A stretch of DNA of 64,000 bases, from the NCBI RefSeq assembly GCF_014805685.1, contig NC_060902.1:3218786-3282785 (forward strand). The letters run 5' to 3'. A program made the translations under genes and the position numbers. Every line of letters starts with the position of its first letter. Positions within the stretch are counted from its first letter, which is position 1. Positions 10,841-25,600 of the stretch are shown here, piece by piece. The notes under the pieces were generated by a model, which saw only the letters and a program-made list of their open reading frames with translations, searched no databases and had not been told where the DNA came from. The stretch is from Silurus meridionalis. Its lineage: Eukaryota > Chordata > Actinopteri > Siluriformes > Siluridae.

Positions 10841-13800
10841 TGTTCACTACTCCAGCTTATTTTATTAATAGATCATTTCAGCAACATCTCCATTCCTTCA
10901 TATTGTTTATTAACAGTAATTCTTTTCCACCTTCTGGGACTGTTCCAAATATTATTGTCCATGATATACATGTAACGTCTATAAAAGGTCACAAAGCACT
11001 GACCTGGTACAGAGCCACACAGAGGGAATAAACACGTTCCCATTTTAAATAAAGATTTTCTATTTTATTGATTTTTAATTTTGCGGTCTGCAGGGTTTGG
11101 TTTTCATAAAATGACCACTTCTGCTTATAACAATTTCCCGGCACATTTTTCAAGCTACGGCTGCTCATCCACACCGAAACATGTCCCTGTACTGCGCATG
11201 AGCAAAACATAAGCTGATTCGACCTGCGTCATTTTCACGGCCCACCGCGAAAACAGAGCATTTCAAAACCTCGGTGTGGATGGAAGGCTAAAGCAGAGAA
11301 AAAATATGCGTTTTCGGATGGAACCGTATTAGTATGGACATGGCATAGGTTAGTTATACCTGCCTCTGTGTGGTCATGCACTCTGGAAGCATGTACTCCT
11401 GTGTCACATCCTTTACAAGGTCAGCGATTCACCAGTCCGGCATCCATTCGACTCGTTGTAGCATCGTTAAAACGTTTTATATAAACGTGGTTTGAAACTA
11501 AACAGATTCAACTTCACAAACACCAAACACACCGGTTCTGATTACTGCTCGTAAACCAAGTCTGAAAGATTTCCACTACTCACATCAGTGCTGCTTGGTT
11601 ATCTCTGGGATTCATTGATTGCTATACAGAGCAGCAGATAAGCCAGTTTTTAAGGCACTTCCTTGAAGCACATCTCATGCCGGTCTTGCTTTCCTCGCTG
11701 GCATTTACACGGCCAGATCGATGGGATCAACCCGCTGACGGCTCATTACAGGAAGTGGCTTGTTGGCCAGACCTGAAATGATGTAAACCGTGCATACTGA
11801 AATTCTTCTTAAAGCCCCGAACCTTCACGTGTGGATCTGGGAACGTAATGGTTAAGAGAAAATCTCTCATCATGACTTCAAGTCCTAAACCTAAAAATGA
11901 GAACAGTGTGTGTGTGTCGTAATCTCAGGAAGATGCAGCAAGTAATAAAAAAGTCGTTATTAAAATTTAACAGTTGGAGAAACATTTTGCAACTAATTAG
12001 GTTGATTGACAAGTCAGTTAGATGATTGGGTATTAATAGTGTATATTAGAGGGGCAGAGTCTCTCAGAATTAAAGATGGGCAGAGCTTTACCAAATCTGT
12101 TTCTAAAAAATATCTCTAAAAGTTTCAAAGAATCTGAAGAAATCTCTGCAAAAGGAACAAGAAGGGAAAACCAATATCGGATGCTCGTGATTTTCTAGCC
12201 CTCAGGTGGCACTGCATTTAAAACAGTCATAATTCTGTAATGGAAATCACCTCATGCGCTCATTAACACCTCCAGAAATCATTGTCTGTGAACACATGCA
12301 GGTTAGATCTTTCATGCAAAGATGAAGGTATGAGAGAACATGGTCCAGAAAATGTCACCATCCTCTCTGAGCTCGTTTAAAATGTACTGAGGACGGATGA
12401 ATCGAAATTTGAATTTCGATTCAAATCAAGGAAATCACCTCCTCCGTACTAAAGAGGATAGGGACCACCCGGCTTGTTAGCTCTCGGTTCACAAGGCCAT
12501 ATCTCATGTTATGTTGTTGTTATTTACGTTTTACACAGTGTCACAACTTTATTAATTTTTTTTTGGAAATTGTGGATGTATTATTGATCCAGTCAGTTTT
12601 TTAAAAATTAGATCTGGAATGAGATTTGCACCAAATTTGTTCAAATACGCGCAATTTTAAAACATGACTGATAAAAAGCATAAAATATTCATTGCATAAA
12701 AAAAGGCCATGTTTTTACAATCTCCAGGATGTTGGTGTTTATAAAGCAGGAGTGTGAAATGAGCTCTTAATAAATGAGTACACACGCACGATTCAGCCGA
12801 TGCCGGTGTATTTGTATAGTAACTGGAGGCTCGTTACGATCGGACGTCGTGAAGCGGAGCATCTGGCTCACCTCCATCTCGGCAGCGCCGCATCGATCAG
12901 AGCGTCGTCTTACTGAAATACGATGACCGAGCGTTCTCGTCCATGCCCTACTTCCTATTCAGAGCATTTTACGCTTGATGGAGGAATAAAACAGAGCAGA
13001 CGTGTGTGTGAGAGAGAGATTGTGTGAAATGATTGCTTGTTCTTTACTTCTTGTTTCCGAACCAGGTTTGTTTTTCTTTACGTATCCGTACACATTTTAT
13101 TATATTTATATGTATATATTCATATGACCGTACATGCTGAAACCACAATTAAAAGGTCTTGTTCCACTTTTTAAAGTCGAGCAGTAAATGGGAACTAGTT
13201 GTGAGAGGGGAAACGAGAAAAAAAAATAACCGTTGTACCGCACCAGCTATGCGATTGGTCCGAGTGATATCATGAGTCATTTGGTTGCATTTGGGGCTTC
13301 CCAACTAATTTGGGCTACTCATATGTTGCGTTGGTAAAATTGTGGATGGACGGATGGTCGTTCCTTTTGCTGTTCTCCGCTTTGTGTAGGAATTTCCAAC
13401 GGCACTTGTTCTTCAGGTGTCCTATTGCGTCCAGGGTAAAAAAGAATCTTGAAAAAGACAAATCAGGGGTTGGTTACAAAAACGTTCATCACTTTCGCGT
13501 TTTAATTACCGAACTAAAAGATCTCAGGCCTCTTCTGTTGGTTCACATTTGGTCCTGCATCATTCACAACTTTGCATATACTTTTATGGATAAAAGATTC
13601 TGACCATAAGATTTGTGTGCTTTTTGAACATCCCATTCCACATTTAATCCCAATCCAAATTTGCTGAGCTTCTGGGAAGATGTTCCACTAGATTTTGGAG
13701 TGTGTTTGTGGAGATTCATTCAGTCACAATGGTGTTAGGAAATGCAGGTCCTGAGGTAGGGTGAAGTGAGGGGTCCTGGGTGCAGTCAGCGTTCACATTC

Positions 13801-16554
13801 ATCCTAAAGGTGCTCACTAGGGTTGAGATCAGAGCTCTATAGCGGGAGATCTTCCACTCCAACCCATGTATCTTCATCAAGCTGACTTTGTGCACAGGGG
13901 CAACAAAATCCAAAGACAATTGTGTTCAACTTTGTGGTAACAGTTTGGGGAAGAACCACATATGGCTGGAAATGTCAGATGCCCTCAAACTGTAAGCACC
14001 AAGTTGGAGGCACACAAGTGTATAGTATGTCTTTGAAAGCGTTAGCATTACATTTCCCTATCACTTACGCCTGCACAAAGCCAGCTCTATGAAGATATGC
14101 TTTACATGGCTTGGCGTGAAAGATCTTGAGCGGCCTGCTATAGGCCTCTGATTTCAACCCTATTGAGCACTTTTGGGTTGATTGTGAACGCTGACTGCAC
14201 CCCAGACCTCCTCACCTCACCTACATCAATACCTGACTTTACTAACATAAAGTCTTGTGTCTGAATGACATTCCAAAATCTAGTGGATCACCTTCCCAGA
14301 AGAGTGAAGGTTAATTTAAGGGTGAATGGAGACCAAACGTGGAATGAGGTGTTCAGTTATCATATGTCGGGAGTTTTACGGGTTCTGTTCTATTTCTTGC
14401 TATTGTATATAAGCATCAGTGAGTAAAATCTGATGTGGATGTTTACAGGAAGGCAGTAGAAATGAGGTGGTGTGGAAGAACAAGTCATAGAGTTTCAGCA
14501 GTCCAGTCTCGCAATGACGAAGGTCTGAAGAACCAGTGGAGGTCCGTGTGGGCCTGGAAATACACGCTGAAACAGGCGCTGGCATGCCGTTTGTGATGAA
14601 ACCCAGATATTGTATATAGATGGAAATGTTTGCATAATGTGGGTGGCCATGCCATTCTGAAGTGAAGCATTACTTTATTCAGATCCGCAGTGTTCTTTAT
14701 GATAATGGGTTGGGGTTTGTTCAGCCTGCTGAAAAATGATTGCTGTTTGAATGTAATTTCAGTTTCACTTCAGAGCTCTGGGTGCTATTTATACCGAACA
14801 GAATTTTATGTTGGATAAAGTAAGCAAAAAAACAGGTCTGTGTATACATGCTGAGTTTAGATCGTGTGTGCTAAGGGAATGTTGTACTCAGGTGAGTCTT
14901 TACGGTCGCTCCAACAAAAAACTACTCAATTTATCTTTTAAGTGGATAAAAAAGGAATGGAATGATGATCGTTTATGTATTAAATAAGTGGATGGGGTTT
15001 ATTTGGAAAACGGTTGAATAAGGTTGCTCTATATACGTATAAGCACTTCGTCAAATATTTATAGAGTTCTCTAGAAAGATGAGGTAATCCATCTGTCATT
15101 CATAAGCTCACCGGTAGGTCGCTGTTTGACTTCTCCGAACAGAGTCTTACACACACAGTCGGAAGGTCACTCCCCGACCCACAGCTCATAATCAGAATAA
15201 GCCTTTCTCCAACTTCTCCACCCACGGAATGCCGAGCGCTGACGTAGGACCAGGTTCCTTTGTTTAACTTTCACCATCGCCAAAACGCATCCTGTTCCAA
15301 TTCTTGCTTCTTGATCATCTCCGGGACTGGAATGTAGGAAGGGCAGGGAGTCCGTTCACGCTGCTCTGATCTACACGGTGCGGTCTGGCACGGCTTTAAT
15401 GCTGAGCTGAAGACTCAATTTACTGGTGTACATGTTTGTGTGGAGGGTGAGGAATCACGTTCAATGCAAAGGACATGTTATAAATAAAACCTCAAACTAG
15501 GGGTCGTAACCCCATGGGGAGTTCCTTGATTCACAAATGGACCCTGATAGAAAGTCACTGCTATTTTAATTCATTTTTTTACAACGTGTTCTTAATTTGG
15601 ACAGAAGTTTGTGGTCACCTGACCACTTTTTGAGCTTCTCATTCCACATTAATCCCCATTATAATAACCTCCACTCATCTGGGAAGATTTTCCACTACAT
15701 TTTGGAGTGTGCTTTTGGAGATTTGTGTTCATTCAGCAACAAGGGTGTTAGTAAAATCAGGTAATGATGTAGGTGAGGTGAGTGGGTCTGAGGTTAAGTC
15801 AGTGTTCTAATTTTCAGGTATTTAGTAGGGTTGAGGTCAGAGCTTCAAACCATGTACACCACATGTTGGAGCTGGCTTTATGCACAGGAGCATGAGGTTT
15901 TCATGCTGGAACAGGTTTGAGTCTCCTAGTTCAAGCGAAGGCAAAATGTAATGCCACAACGTTGTATGCAATTGTGTGACTTCAATAGTTTGACCTCAAC
16001 CCTACTGAAGAACATTGGGATGTATGTGAACACTGAGTGCACCCCAGGCCTCCTCACCTCACTTACATAAGTAGCTGACTTTCCTAACAACCTTGAGGCT
16101 GAAAGTATGCAAATAAGGGATTAAATGTGGAAATAGATCTTCAAATGGACAAAATTGTGATTTTTGCTTTGACTAAAAAAAAAAAATTTTATACAATGAT
16201 GAAAAGATAACTATTAATACATTTCTTTACAGGCACCGTTATACTTTATCATCTTCACAGCCAACTGCTCCTTTCCTATGAAAAATGAAGCATCAAATAT
16301 TCCTGAAGAATCCCGAACGGTTTATAACTGGTGACTTTATGTGCTTTCTGTTTCCACTTTTTATTCACAGGCTGCTTAGGGGACACACAGTTCTGCTTCC
16401 GTTTCCGGCAGGCGGCAGGCAGGAAGTCCTCGCTCGGATGTTTTCTGGATCACTTCGACAGAGACGCACCGGTTTGCCTCAAGGTTGGGAATCTTCAGAA
16501 GAACAATTATTCAGCCGATTTATATTTATTCATGTGTATGTATGTATGTATGTA

Positions 16555-16650
<96 letters not shown>

Positions 16651-19600
16651 GGTTGTCAATCAAATAATTTTTTTTTAGGAATTAATTATGGTGTTATAAA
16701 TTCCGTAAATCATCAGGACACCAAATGGAACTTTTGCTATGTTTCCACACGGACGGTTTTATTTGCCGGATGTGTGCATCATGCTGTATCTTTATTTATT
16801 TATTTATTTATTTTGGGTGGGAGATATACTGCAAGTGTCTGATCCATTACCACAGTAGATGGTGGAAATGCTCTATTTAAAAATGCGAACTGCCAATAAA
16901 GATAAAGAAGAAGAATCATAGCGGATTTTGGAGCTTGATTTGAGACTTGGCGCATCAGTAAAACAAATGTTTAGTGATATAAAAAAAAATTTCCCTGCAG
17001 TTTAGAATTTTTTCAGAATCAAGTCAAGAAAGGATGTCGTGAGTAAACGTGTGTTGCTTTGAAGGTTTTAATTTCACCCCATTGTATTTATTTCTTTATA
17101 TTTTAAATAAAAACCGTCGAACAGAAATGCGCGCTGCGTTAATCGTGCGTTAATAAAATTACTGCCGCTCAAACGAATTTTTATTTAATTGAGAGTTGTT
17201 TGGATATATAACTTCTGCAGAAGATTTGTCATGTGTTTGTATATTACTGTTGTACACTATGAGCTCTAACAGTCTAATGATTACAGAATGCAACTGTTTT
17301 TTTTGTGCCTTTTAGAGAGATCAGGGGCATTTCTACGGTTATGTGTACTTCAGACAAGTCCGGGATAAAACGCTAAAGAGGGGCTACTTTCAGAAGGTGA
17401 GCTGATTTTAAATCGTATGCATCGAATTCTAGACAATATGACTTGCTGTATACGAGGCATCTATTAATGTAACATACAGAATAAAAGGACTCATACAATA
17501 TAAACGAACAGTGTGTCAATTTGAGTTGTTTAATATCGTTTGGTCAGTCGTAGAATATCGGATAGTTCATCTTAGCACGAGACCAAACGACTCATTAGGC
17601 ATCTAGCACACACCCCAGATTACTCTGTGTTTTCACTATAATCCTTTAGGCCTCCTTTTCCATGTTAGTTGCAGATTTAACCTAAATTTTGCCCGTCTAT
17701 CCCTTGAGAATCAGTTCCCTAGCCTCAAGCCAAGATCCACAGTGCGACTGCAGAGTAAAGCGAGTCTTAATGTCTCTCACGAGCTCGACCGCGTCCCTGC
17801 TTCTCATCACCGTCAGTCATGTTAATTAAGGCGACCCGGCTTAGGAGCGCTTCTAATCTACTTCTAATCAAAATCATTCACGTGGTTAAAAAAAAAGCAG
17901 CACAGAGGCACAAGGGGGGAGCACTCGGGGCCTTCGAATCTCTTTCTCTTTTCAGTAGTATGAGTCATTCTTGTGGTACAATCGTAATTATCTTTCACAC
18001 ATTGAGAGCGCTACTGTGCAAGCAGAGGTTATGTAACGTTGCCGTGGTAGTGGAAGTACAATAACGAATCTGCAGCCACTGGAATACTCATGAGGGTCTT
18101 CATAAAAGGCAAAATGCTCGTTCCTTATCTTTAATATGATTCGCAGTTTTTAAATCAGGAACTATTTCTTTTTGTTATAGCCATATTTCCTGTGAGTGGC
18201 CTGAAATTACATTTAATGGAGAACCTTCGAACAGTCTATCTTTTAATACAAAGGGGATAGACGGCTGACCAGGAAGCACACAGTCATTAAAAATCCCCTA
18301 TGAGTAACATGTAGACCTTTAGTGGGTAGTGCACAGAAGTGAAGTGCTCTTACATCTGACCTCATATCTATGCTTCACCTCGTATCTTACATAGCGTAAA
18401 TACACTGTGGACAAAAGTATTGGGACACCTGTTTTTTTCCAGCCATAGGTGATTCTTTCTCAAACTTTTACCTCAGAGTTTAAGGCACACAATTAAACAG
18501 GATGTCTTCGGAAGCGTTAGCATAAAAAAATATTTCTACACTTCAACTAGAAAAGCCAAACCTGTTCCAGCACTACAATGCCTCTGTGCACAAAGCCAGC
18601 TCCATTAAGATATGTTTTGCATGGCTTGGAGTGGAAGATGTTGAGTGACCTGCTATAGAGCCCTGTCTTCAACCGCATTAAGCACCTTTGGATGAATTGG
18701 ATCACTGACTTTACCCCAGGCCTCCTCACCTCACCTACATCAGTACCTGACTTTATTAACACCATTGTTTCTGAATGAATCTCCACAAGAACATCTTCCC
18801 AGAAGACTGGAGGTTATTGTGATGGTGAATGAGGACTCAATGTGGAATGGGATGGTCGAAAAAGTGCTTTAAAATCTTGTGGTCAGGTGTCCACAAACTT
18901 TTGTCCAAATTGTGTTTCTATTGAACAATCCATGTTCATAAATGTCATACCACCGGATACAAAGTCTAATGCCTTAATTTCTAGCCAACTACCTCTGAAT
19001 TCTCTATTTAGAGTCACCTAAAGCAAGTCTGCTAAATCACATCTACTATATTTATGTAAAATGTATTGTTTGTGTTATAGACAGACAGATATAGATATAG
19101 ATAGATAGATATATATAGATATATATATATATTTATATAGATATCAAGTATTCAAAAACAATTATCTTCACATGTTGCTAGATTGTTAGCAAAGTGTAAT
19201 TTTGGTTAGTATTCAGTGCACAGGATAAGAATTTAGTGTTAAATATTTTGTTTATATGTGTGTACCCCAGTCTCTGGTTCTCATCAGCAAGCTCCCCTAC
19301 GTCACCTTCTTCCACTCTCTTCTGAAGCTCATTGCCCCTGAATATTTCGAGAAACAGGAGCCGTGTTTAGAAGCTGGTGAGTACAGCATGGCAGAATTTA
19401 ACATCAGAAAAGCCTTCATTTCAGTCTTCATGATTCTGCTTTAGCTGCTCTGGGAGAAAGAATTAAAAATGGTGGTATTTTTAGAGACTTGCATAGAGAC
19501 ATGCATTCAGGGGAATTCAGGAATTTACTGTGTTCACTGTGTTGTTCTTTGATATTAATAGGGATGACATTTCTTTTGAGGATGAAGTACCATGTATTTT

Positions 19601-22600
19601 TTTTGGACCAAAAAGGCAAAAATTCTTCATCTACATGGACAAATGTAATGGGACACCTACATTTTCCAGCCATTTGTGGGTCTTCCCCAAACTTTTACCT
19701 CAGAGTTGGAGGCACAACATTGTATACAATGTCCTTGGATGTGGTGGCATGAAATTTTCCCTCCACTTGAACTAGGAGACCCAAACCTGTTCCACCATGA
19801 CAATGTCTCTGTACACAAAGGGAGCTCCATGAAGATATGGTGTGTACATGGTTTGGAGTGGAAGATCAACTGCTATAGAGCTCTGAAATTAACCCTATTA
19901 GGATAAACACTGCCTGCACCCCAAGATCTCCTCACCCTACATCAGTACCTGACTTTACTAACACACCTTTGACCGAATGTGCACATATCTACACATTCCA
20001 AAATCTAGTGGAACATCCTCCCTGAAGAGTGGAGCTTATCTGAACTGCAAACGGGGACAAAAGGATGAATGGGATATTACGGTCAGGTGTCCACAAACTT
20101 TCACCCGTATAGTGTGAAAATAAAATTTGAGTTCAAGTTTTCTCATAAATCTGAGATATTTGAATAATTGCATATTCAATTAAATCATATAAATGTTATT
20201 TATTCTCAACAGGTTAATCTTTTGTGTTCTCCACCTGTGCCTTTGACTTTACTTCTAGAAAATATCATTCGATTAAATAGTCAGCGTAACACTCAAGATT
20301 CTTAAAAAATCTCCATTTATTTATCGCCTCTTTAGCTTGCAATGATATCGACCGCTGGCCGACACCATATCCAGGAAAAATCTTGTCTCTCCCGATCATG
20401 GGCGTCGTCATGAAGGTAACTGCTTCGCTCGCTTTTATTTTAGTCTCCGATGACTTATTGCTGCAAAGGAATTCATTAACACTCTCTCTCTCTTCTAAGC
20501 TGCGTATACCGACGTGTTATGACAAGCCGGGAACCTCACAGCTTGTGCAGTCCACCTCGGTAAGACGAACGTCAGTGAGAACTGCATGTCCCGATGCTCC
20601 ACTTCTCTGCATTTTGATGTTTAACTATCTATCGAATGTGCCCCTTTTTTGCAGAGCGACAGTCTTGTGTCTGTCGTACTTCCTACAATCCATGAAGTGG
20701 ACCTGTTTAGGTAATGCTATTCTCCTGTGTATTTATGACCATCACCTCAGGATTTATATATTTTATTCATATAATAGCCATGTTGTCTCTCCTGCCTGGT
20801 TTTCACAGTAATAGTGATTAACACGTATAAGGGTCTATGGGAAATCGCTGACACTGCCATCTTGTGGTAATTGTTGAAAGTACAGATCCCAAGGCGAGCG
20901 CCATGTCGGTGTGTCCATGACTGCAGTGTTTACACACTGCTTGTATCTGGTTGCTGTGATACCTCTGGCTCAAGAGAGAGAGATATGGCTTGTTGTTGTA
21001 TGAATCGATCACATGCAAGTTAGGAATGTATGATGATGTGTTACTATTAGAGGATGGTGTTAAAACAAACTGGAAAAAAAAGGACGTCTAGACAGTTGAT
21101 TTAACAACCGGAACCCACTCTTTCTCCACATGGGCATGGTCTTTTTGCATTTGTCTTTCTGCTGCATGTCAGTCAGATTGTCCCCCATCAAGGTGATTCC
21201 CATTAAAGAGCAGTTAAACAGCAAAAGGGGTTTACTAAAGATCCTTTATTCCAAAGTATCCCTTTGTGCATGTAGTGCAAGTAAACTCCTCCTATTATCT
21301 CTCAAGATGAAAAGAAGACCTTTATGGACCCAGGCTGTGGAAAGATTTTCCCCTGGGTATCTCGGTATACTGAAGAGATCTCGCCTCCATTTTGCTTTAT
21401 ATTTATCCTGTAATTAAATGTCTCGTGCAGCACTCTCGACCGGCATCACCATTTAATGCACTCTGACTCTGAGCTTGATCAGCAGGGGAGGATTTAGTCT
21501 GTCCTGCATGCGCACTTGAAATATCTGCACCAGCTGTCATTTCAAAAAGATCTGGACGCAAAAGCCAACCTGCGCAGTGCTGTAAATCATCCCAATTAAA
21601 AAAATGGTACAAGATCCGACAACATCCTTAGTGCTCTTTTAATCCAGTGCATTTTTTTTCCTCCTCTGAAATGTGAAAGAGAACTGGGTGGGAATTGTAA
21701 GTGTCGCATGTGATTAATACACAGATGTGAAGGCAGAAGGGCAGAAGTGGAGAGGCACTTGGTGGTCTGTGTTCTTCAAGGCTGATTTCCATCTGTTCAT
21801 GGTTTCTTTCCTGCCATGTTGGATGTTCCCACGTGCTGGAAAAAAGGACTAACATATGCACATGATGCAAACATTTTATATAAATATACTGATCATAACA
21901 TTATGACCACTTGCAAAATATTGTCTTGGTCCCCCCTTTGCTGCCAAAACAGTCCTGACCCGTCGAGCATCAACAGCATTGGCCCTTGTCAAACTCGCTC
22001 AAATCCTTACATTCGCCCATTGACCTCACACATCAGCTTTGAGGTCACCTCAAAGGTACGAGGTTTAGATTTTTGAACAATAAAAAATAAAAAAATTCCC
22101 ATGGTTTGTGCACCCTGAAAAACTATGTATAAACTGAATTTTCTTCTCATACAAGATGATCTTTAGAACCTGAGGATGTGCTATATAATATTCATATTAT
22201 AATTATTAATATCTAAAACTATAAATTAAACTGATAATATTCATATTATAATTATTATAATATTTGTATATAATGCATATTTACATACATATAAAATATA
22301 ATTTTATTGTAACGTGTTTTTTGTTGTTGTTTTTTTCCCCCTAATTTAGTTGTCAGCCATCACGTCTAAATGTGCCGTATTTTTATAACAAACTTGCATG
22401 ATGATGTAAAGATGCGTGAGGAACGCGTTTCCTGACCGGACGATTCCCTCGTTTGTGCCGCAGGTGTTTCTACCCCGTATTCTTTCATATCCAGATGTTG
22501 TGGGAGCTGGTGTTGCTCGGGGAAGCGCTCGTCGTAATGGCGCCGTCGCCGGCGGAGTCGTCGGACACGGTACTGGCGTTAGTCAGGTGAGCGGTCGATG

Positions 22601-25600
22601 AATAATACATTTGATATTCAGTGGTGTCCTATGGTCTTGGGTGCAGTGGGATGATCTGGATGTGCTGTAGGTACAGACATCAGTACACAAGGAACATCTC
22701 TAATCGATATTGCATTGGTGTTGATTCTGTAGGACAAAAAGCTAGAGATTTTCTCATTTTAATGCCAGTAATCATTATGCAGTTAATGATTATCCGTCCG
22801 TCCGTCACCTGAACGTTCCTGCTTTTATGTGGTCATGCTATATGAGCTCCTTTACATACTTTGGGGAGGAAGATCTTGAGTGGCCTGCTATAGAGCTCTG
22901 ATCTCATCCATACTGAACACCTTTGGGATGAATTGAAATAAGCACACTCCATAATCGAGTGAAACATCTTCCCAAAAGAGTGAAGGGAATAATAAGAGCA
23001 AATTGGGACTAAATGTGGAATGCAATGCTCAAAAATCACATACCAAACTTATGACCAGGTGTCCCAAAACATTTGGCAATAGTGTATTTATCTATCTATT
23101 GATATTAACACAGTCTAATATTCTACTAGATATATATCATATCTTGGCTGCTTCATGGAAACACTCTAAAATATAAAATCTGGTTGTACTGATGTCATTA
23201 TAATAATAATGATGTTCTGATATTTGGTGACATTTTCTGTAAGATGGTTATGTACATTTTTGGAAGGAGTCTCCACTGTGAGAACCAGTTACAGTGTAAC
23301 GTTTGTATTTTTGTCATTATTAGCTGTATCGCTCCACTACGGTACTGCAGCGATTTCCGGCCCTACTTCACCATCCATGACAGCGAGTTCAAGGAGTACA
23401 CGACCCGAACCCAAGCTCCGTGAGTGCCCCTTACCCTTCTTCACACCTCCGTTACACTCTTAGGGGTTCCACAACCGGAGCATTTGATCTAAACTGCAGA
23501 AAAGAACCAGGCTATGGGTGGTGGCTTGCTAGTTATTTTTTTTTCTTCTTGGATTTGTTTACATTTATCTGGTGCTATTGACAAAGCTGCAGCATGTCCT
23601 GTCCTTGCTGCTCATGATTGACTAATTTTTTTTTCTGGAACAGTCCTGTGCTAACAGTGAGACCTTGTCACTGTGATGATAAGCCTTGTGACTGATATTA
23701 GAGTTAACTGAATCAGTGTAACATTTATTTACAAAGTCTCTATTCACTACAGCCTGGCATTTTACATTCATTTATCCCTATGATCTACTCCACTCTATCT
23801 TTGGTAGGGTTGCAAAATTCTGCCATTTTTAAAGACTGGAAATATATATAATTTGTAAAATAATTATTTGTAAAATTCAGTGGGTGCGGCTTATACTTGG
23901 GTGCGTTTAATAGTCCAGAAATTACAGTAATATAAATCAAAAATAAAAATATTTTATAGTTGCTAACAATGAATTTGTGTGTGTGTTTTTAATGATGATT
24001 TCATTCTTAGTGGTCTTAAAAAGTTTAAAATTTGACTTTAAAACCCTGTTATATAGTCCATTTATTATACTTACTGTAAAGGAATTAAATCATGGTGCTG
24101 TGATTGTTAATGTCTTAACTATATATGTAGAACTGACATTAGGCTCACAATCATTTGTAAATTTTTACATTTGTTCTCAGGCCGTCTGTCATCCTGGGAG
24201 TAACGAATCCTTTCTTCGCCAAAACACTTCAGCACTGGCCTCACATTATCCGCATTGGAGACATGAAGCAAACAGGTAAATGTTTATAGTTTAGGTTAAT
24301 GTTATGCGTGAAAAAATAATCGATTTTCTGGGTTTAGCATGCGTCGTGTCCTTTGGATTGGATAATGAAGTTGTCTAATTTAATTACAAACCACTTGTGG
24401 ATGGATGGATGGATGGATGGATAGGAGGATGGAAAGAGAGAAAGAACTTTCTCATTGTATAGTGCAGGTACACAGCAACAAAATTCAATTTAGCATCTTC
24501 CAGAAGTGGAAATTGACAAGTGCTCATAAATGTATATGTACAGCATGTTTTATATATAGTTATATATACTACTATGTACTATGTTGCCTAAAGTATTTGG
24601 TCACTTGACCTTTCCTGCTATATGTGGTTCTTTTCCAAACCGTCACCACAAAGCTGGAGGCGCTCAATTGTACAGGACGTCTTTAGATGTGCTGTAATAC
24701 AATTTTGCATTGCAACTTGGAAACCCAAAACCTGTTCCAGCATGGCAATGCCCCTGTGCACAGAGTGAGCTCCTGGTTTACATGCTTTAAAGAGGAAGAT
24801 CTTGAGTGGCCTGCTATAGAGCTCTGATCTCATCCCTACCGAACACCTACCCAACTCACCTACATCAGTACCTGCTTTTCGTAACACCCTTGTGGCACAA
24901 ATATCCATAAGCACACTCCAAAATCTAGTCAAACATCTTCCCAGAAGACTTGAGGCATTTTAAGAGGAAATTTGGACTAAATGTGGAATGCGATGCTCAA
25001 AAATCACATTCTTATGATCATGTGACCCAATACTTTTGGAAATAGTGTGTATGTGTGTGATAGAGAAATGGTGACTGATACATATAGGTCCTCTCTTTTC
25101 ACCTTGGTATGGTGAACACAGCACACCGATCTGAGAGCGTCTGAGCGAGGTGTTCTTTATCTGGTTCTATGCGACAGGATGTATAAGTATAAATCTGTGG
25201 GGTTTTGTGGGTTGTAGCATTTTTTAGCTATGAAACTAACCACTGAGGCACAAACTGAGCCAGAGGAGAGCAATGAAGTGCTGCTGAGGTACCAAGTTTA
25301 CGTTTTAATACATGACCCACATCTAGATATACCATATAGACAAAAGTTTGTGGATTTCTGCCCATGAAATTCATGTGCTTTTTGAACATCCAATTTCACA
25401 TTTGGTCCCAATTTGCTGTTAAAATATCCTCCAGTGTTACAGATTTTAAAACAATTCAAGCAATCGAAATTTATCCCAGTAGGGTTTGTGGTCAGAGCTC
25501 TATAGTAGGCCACTCAAGATCTTCCACTTTAACACACACGTGAAGCATAATTCCATGCAGCTGGTTTTGTGCACAGGATTTCTAAACAGGTTTGAGTCTT

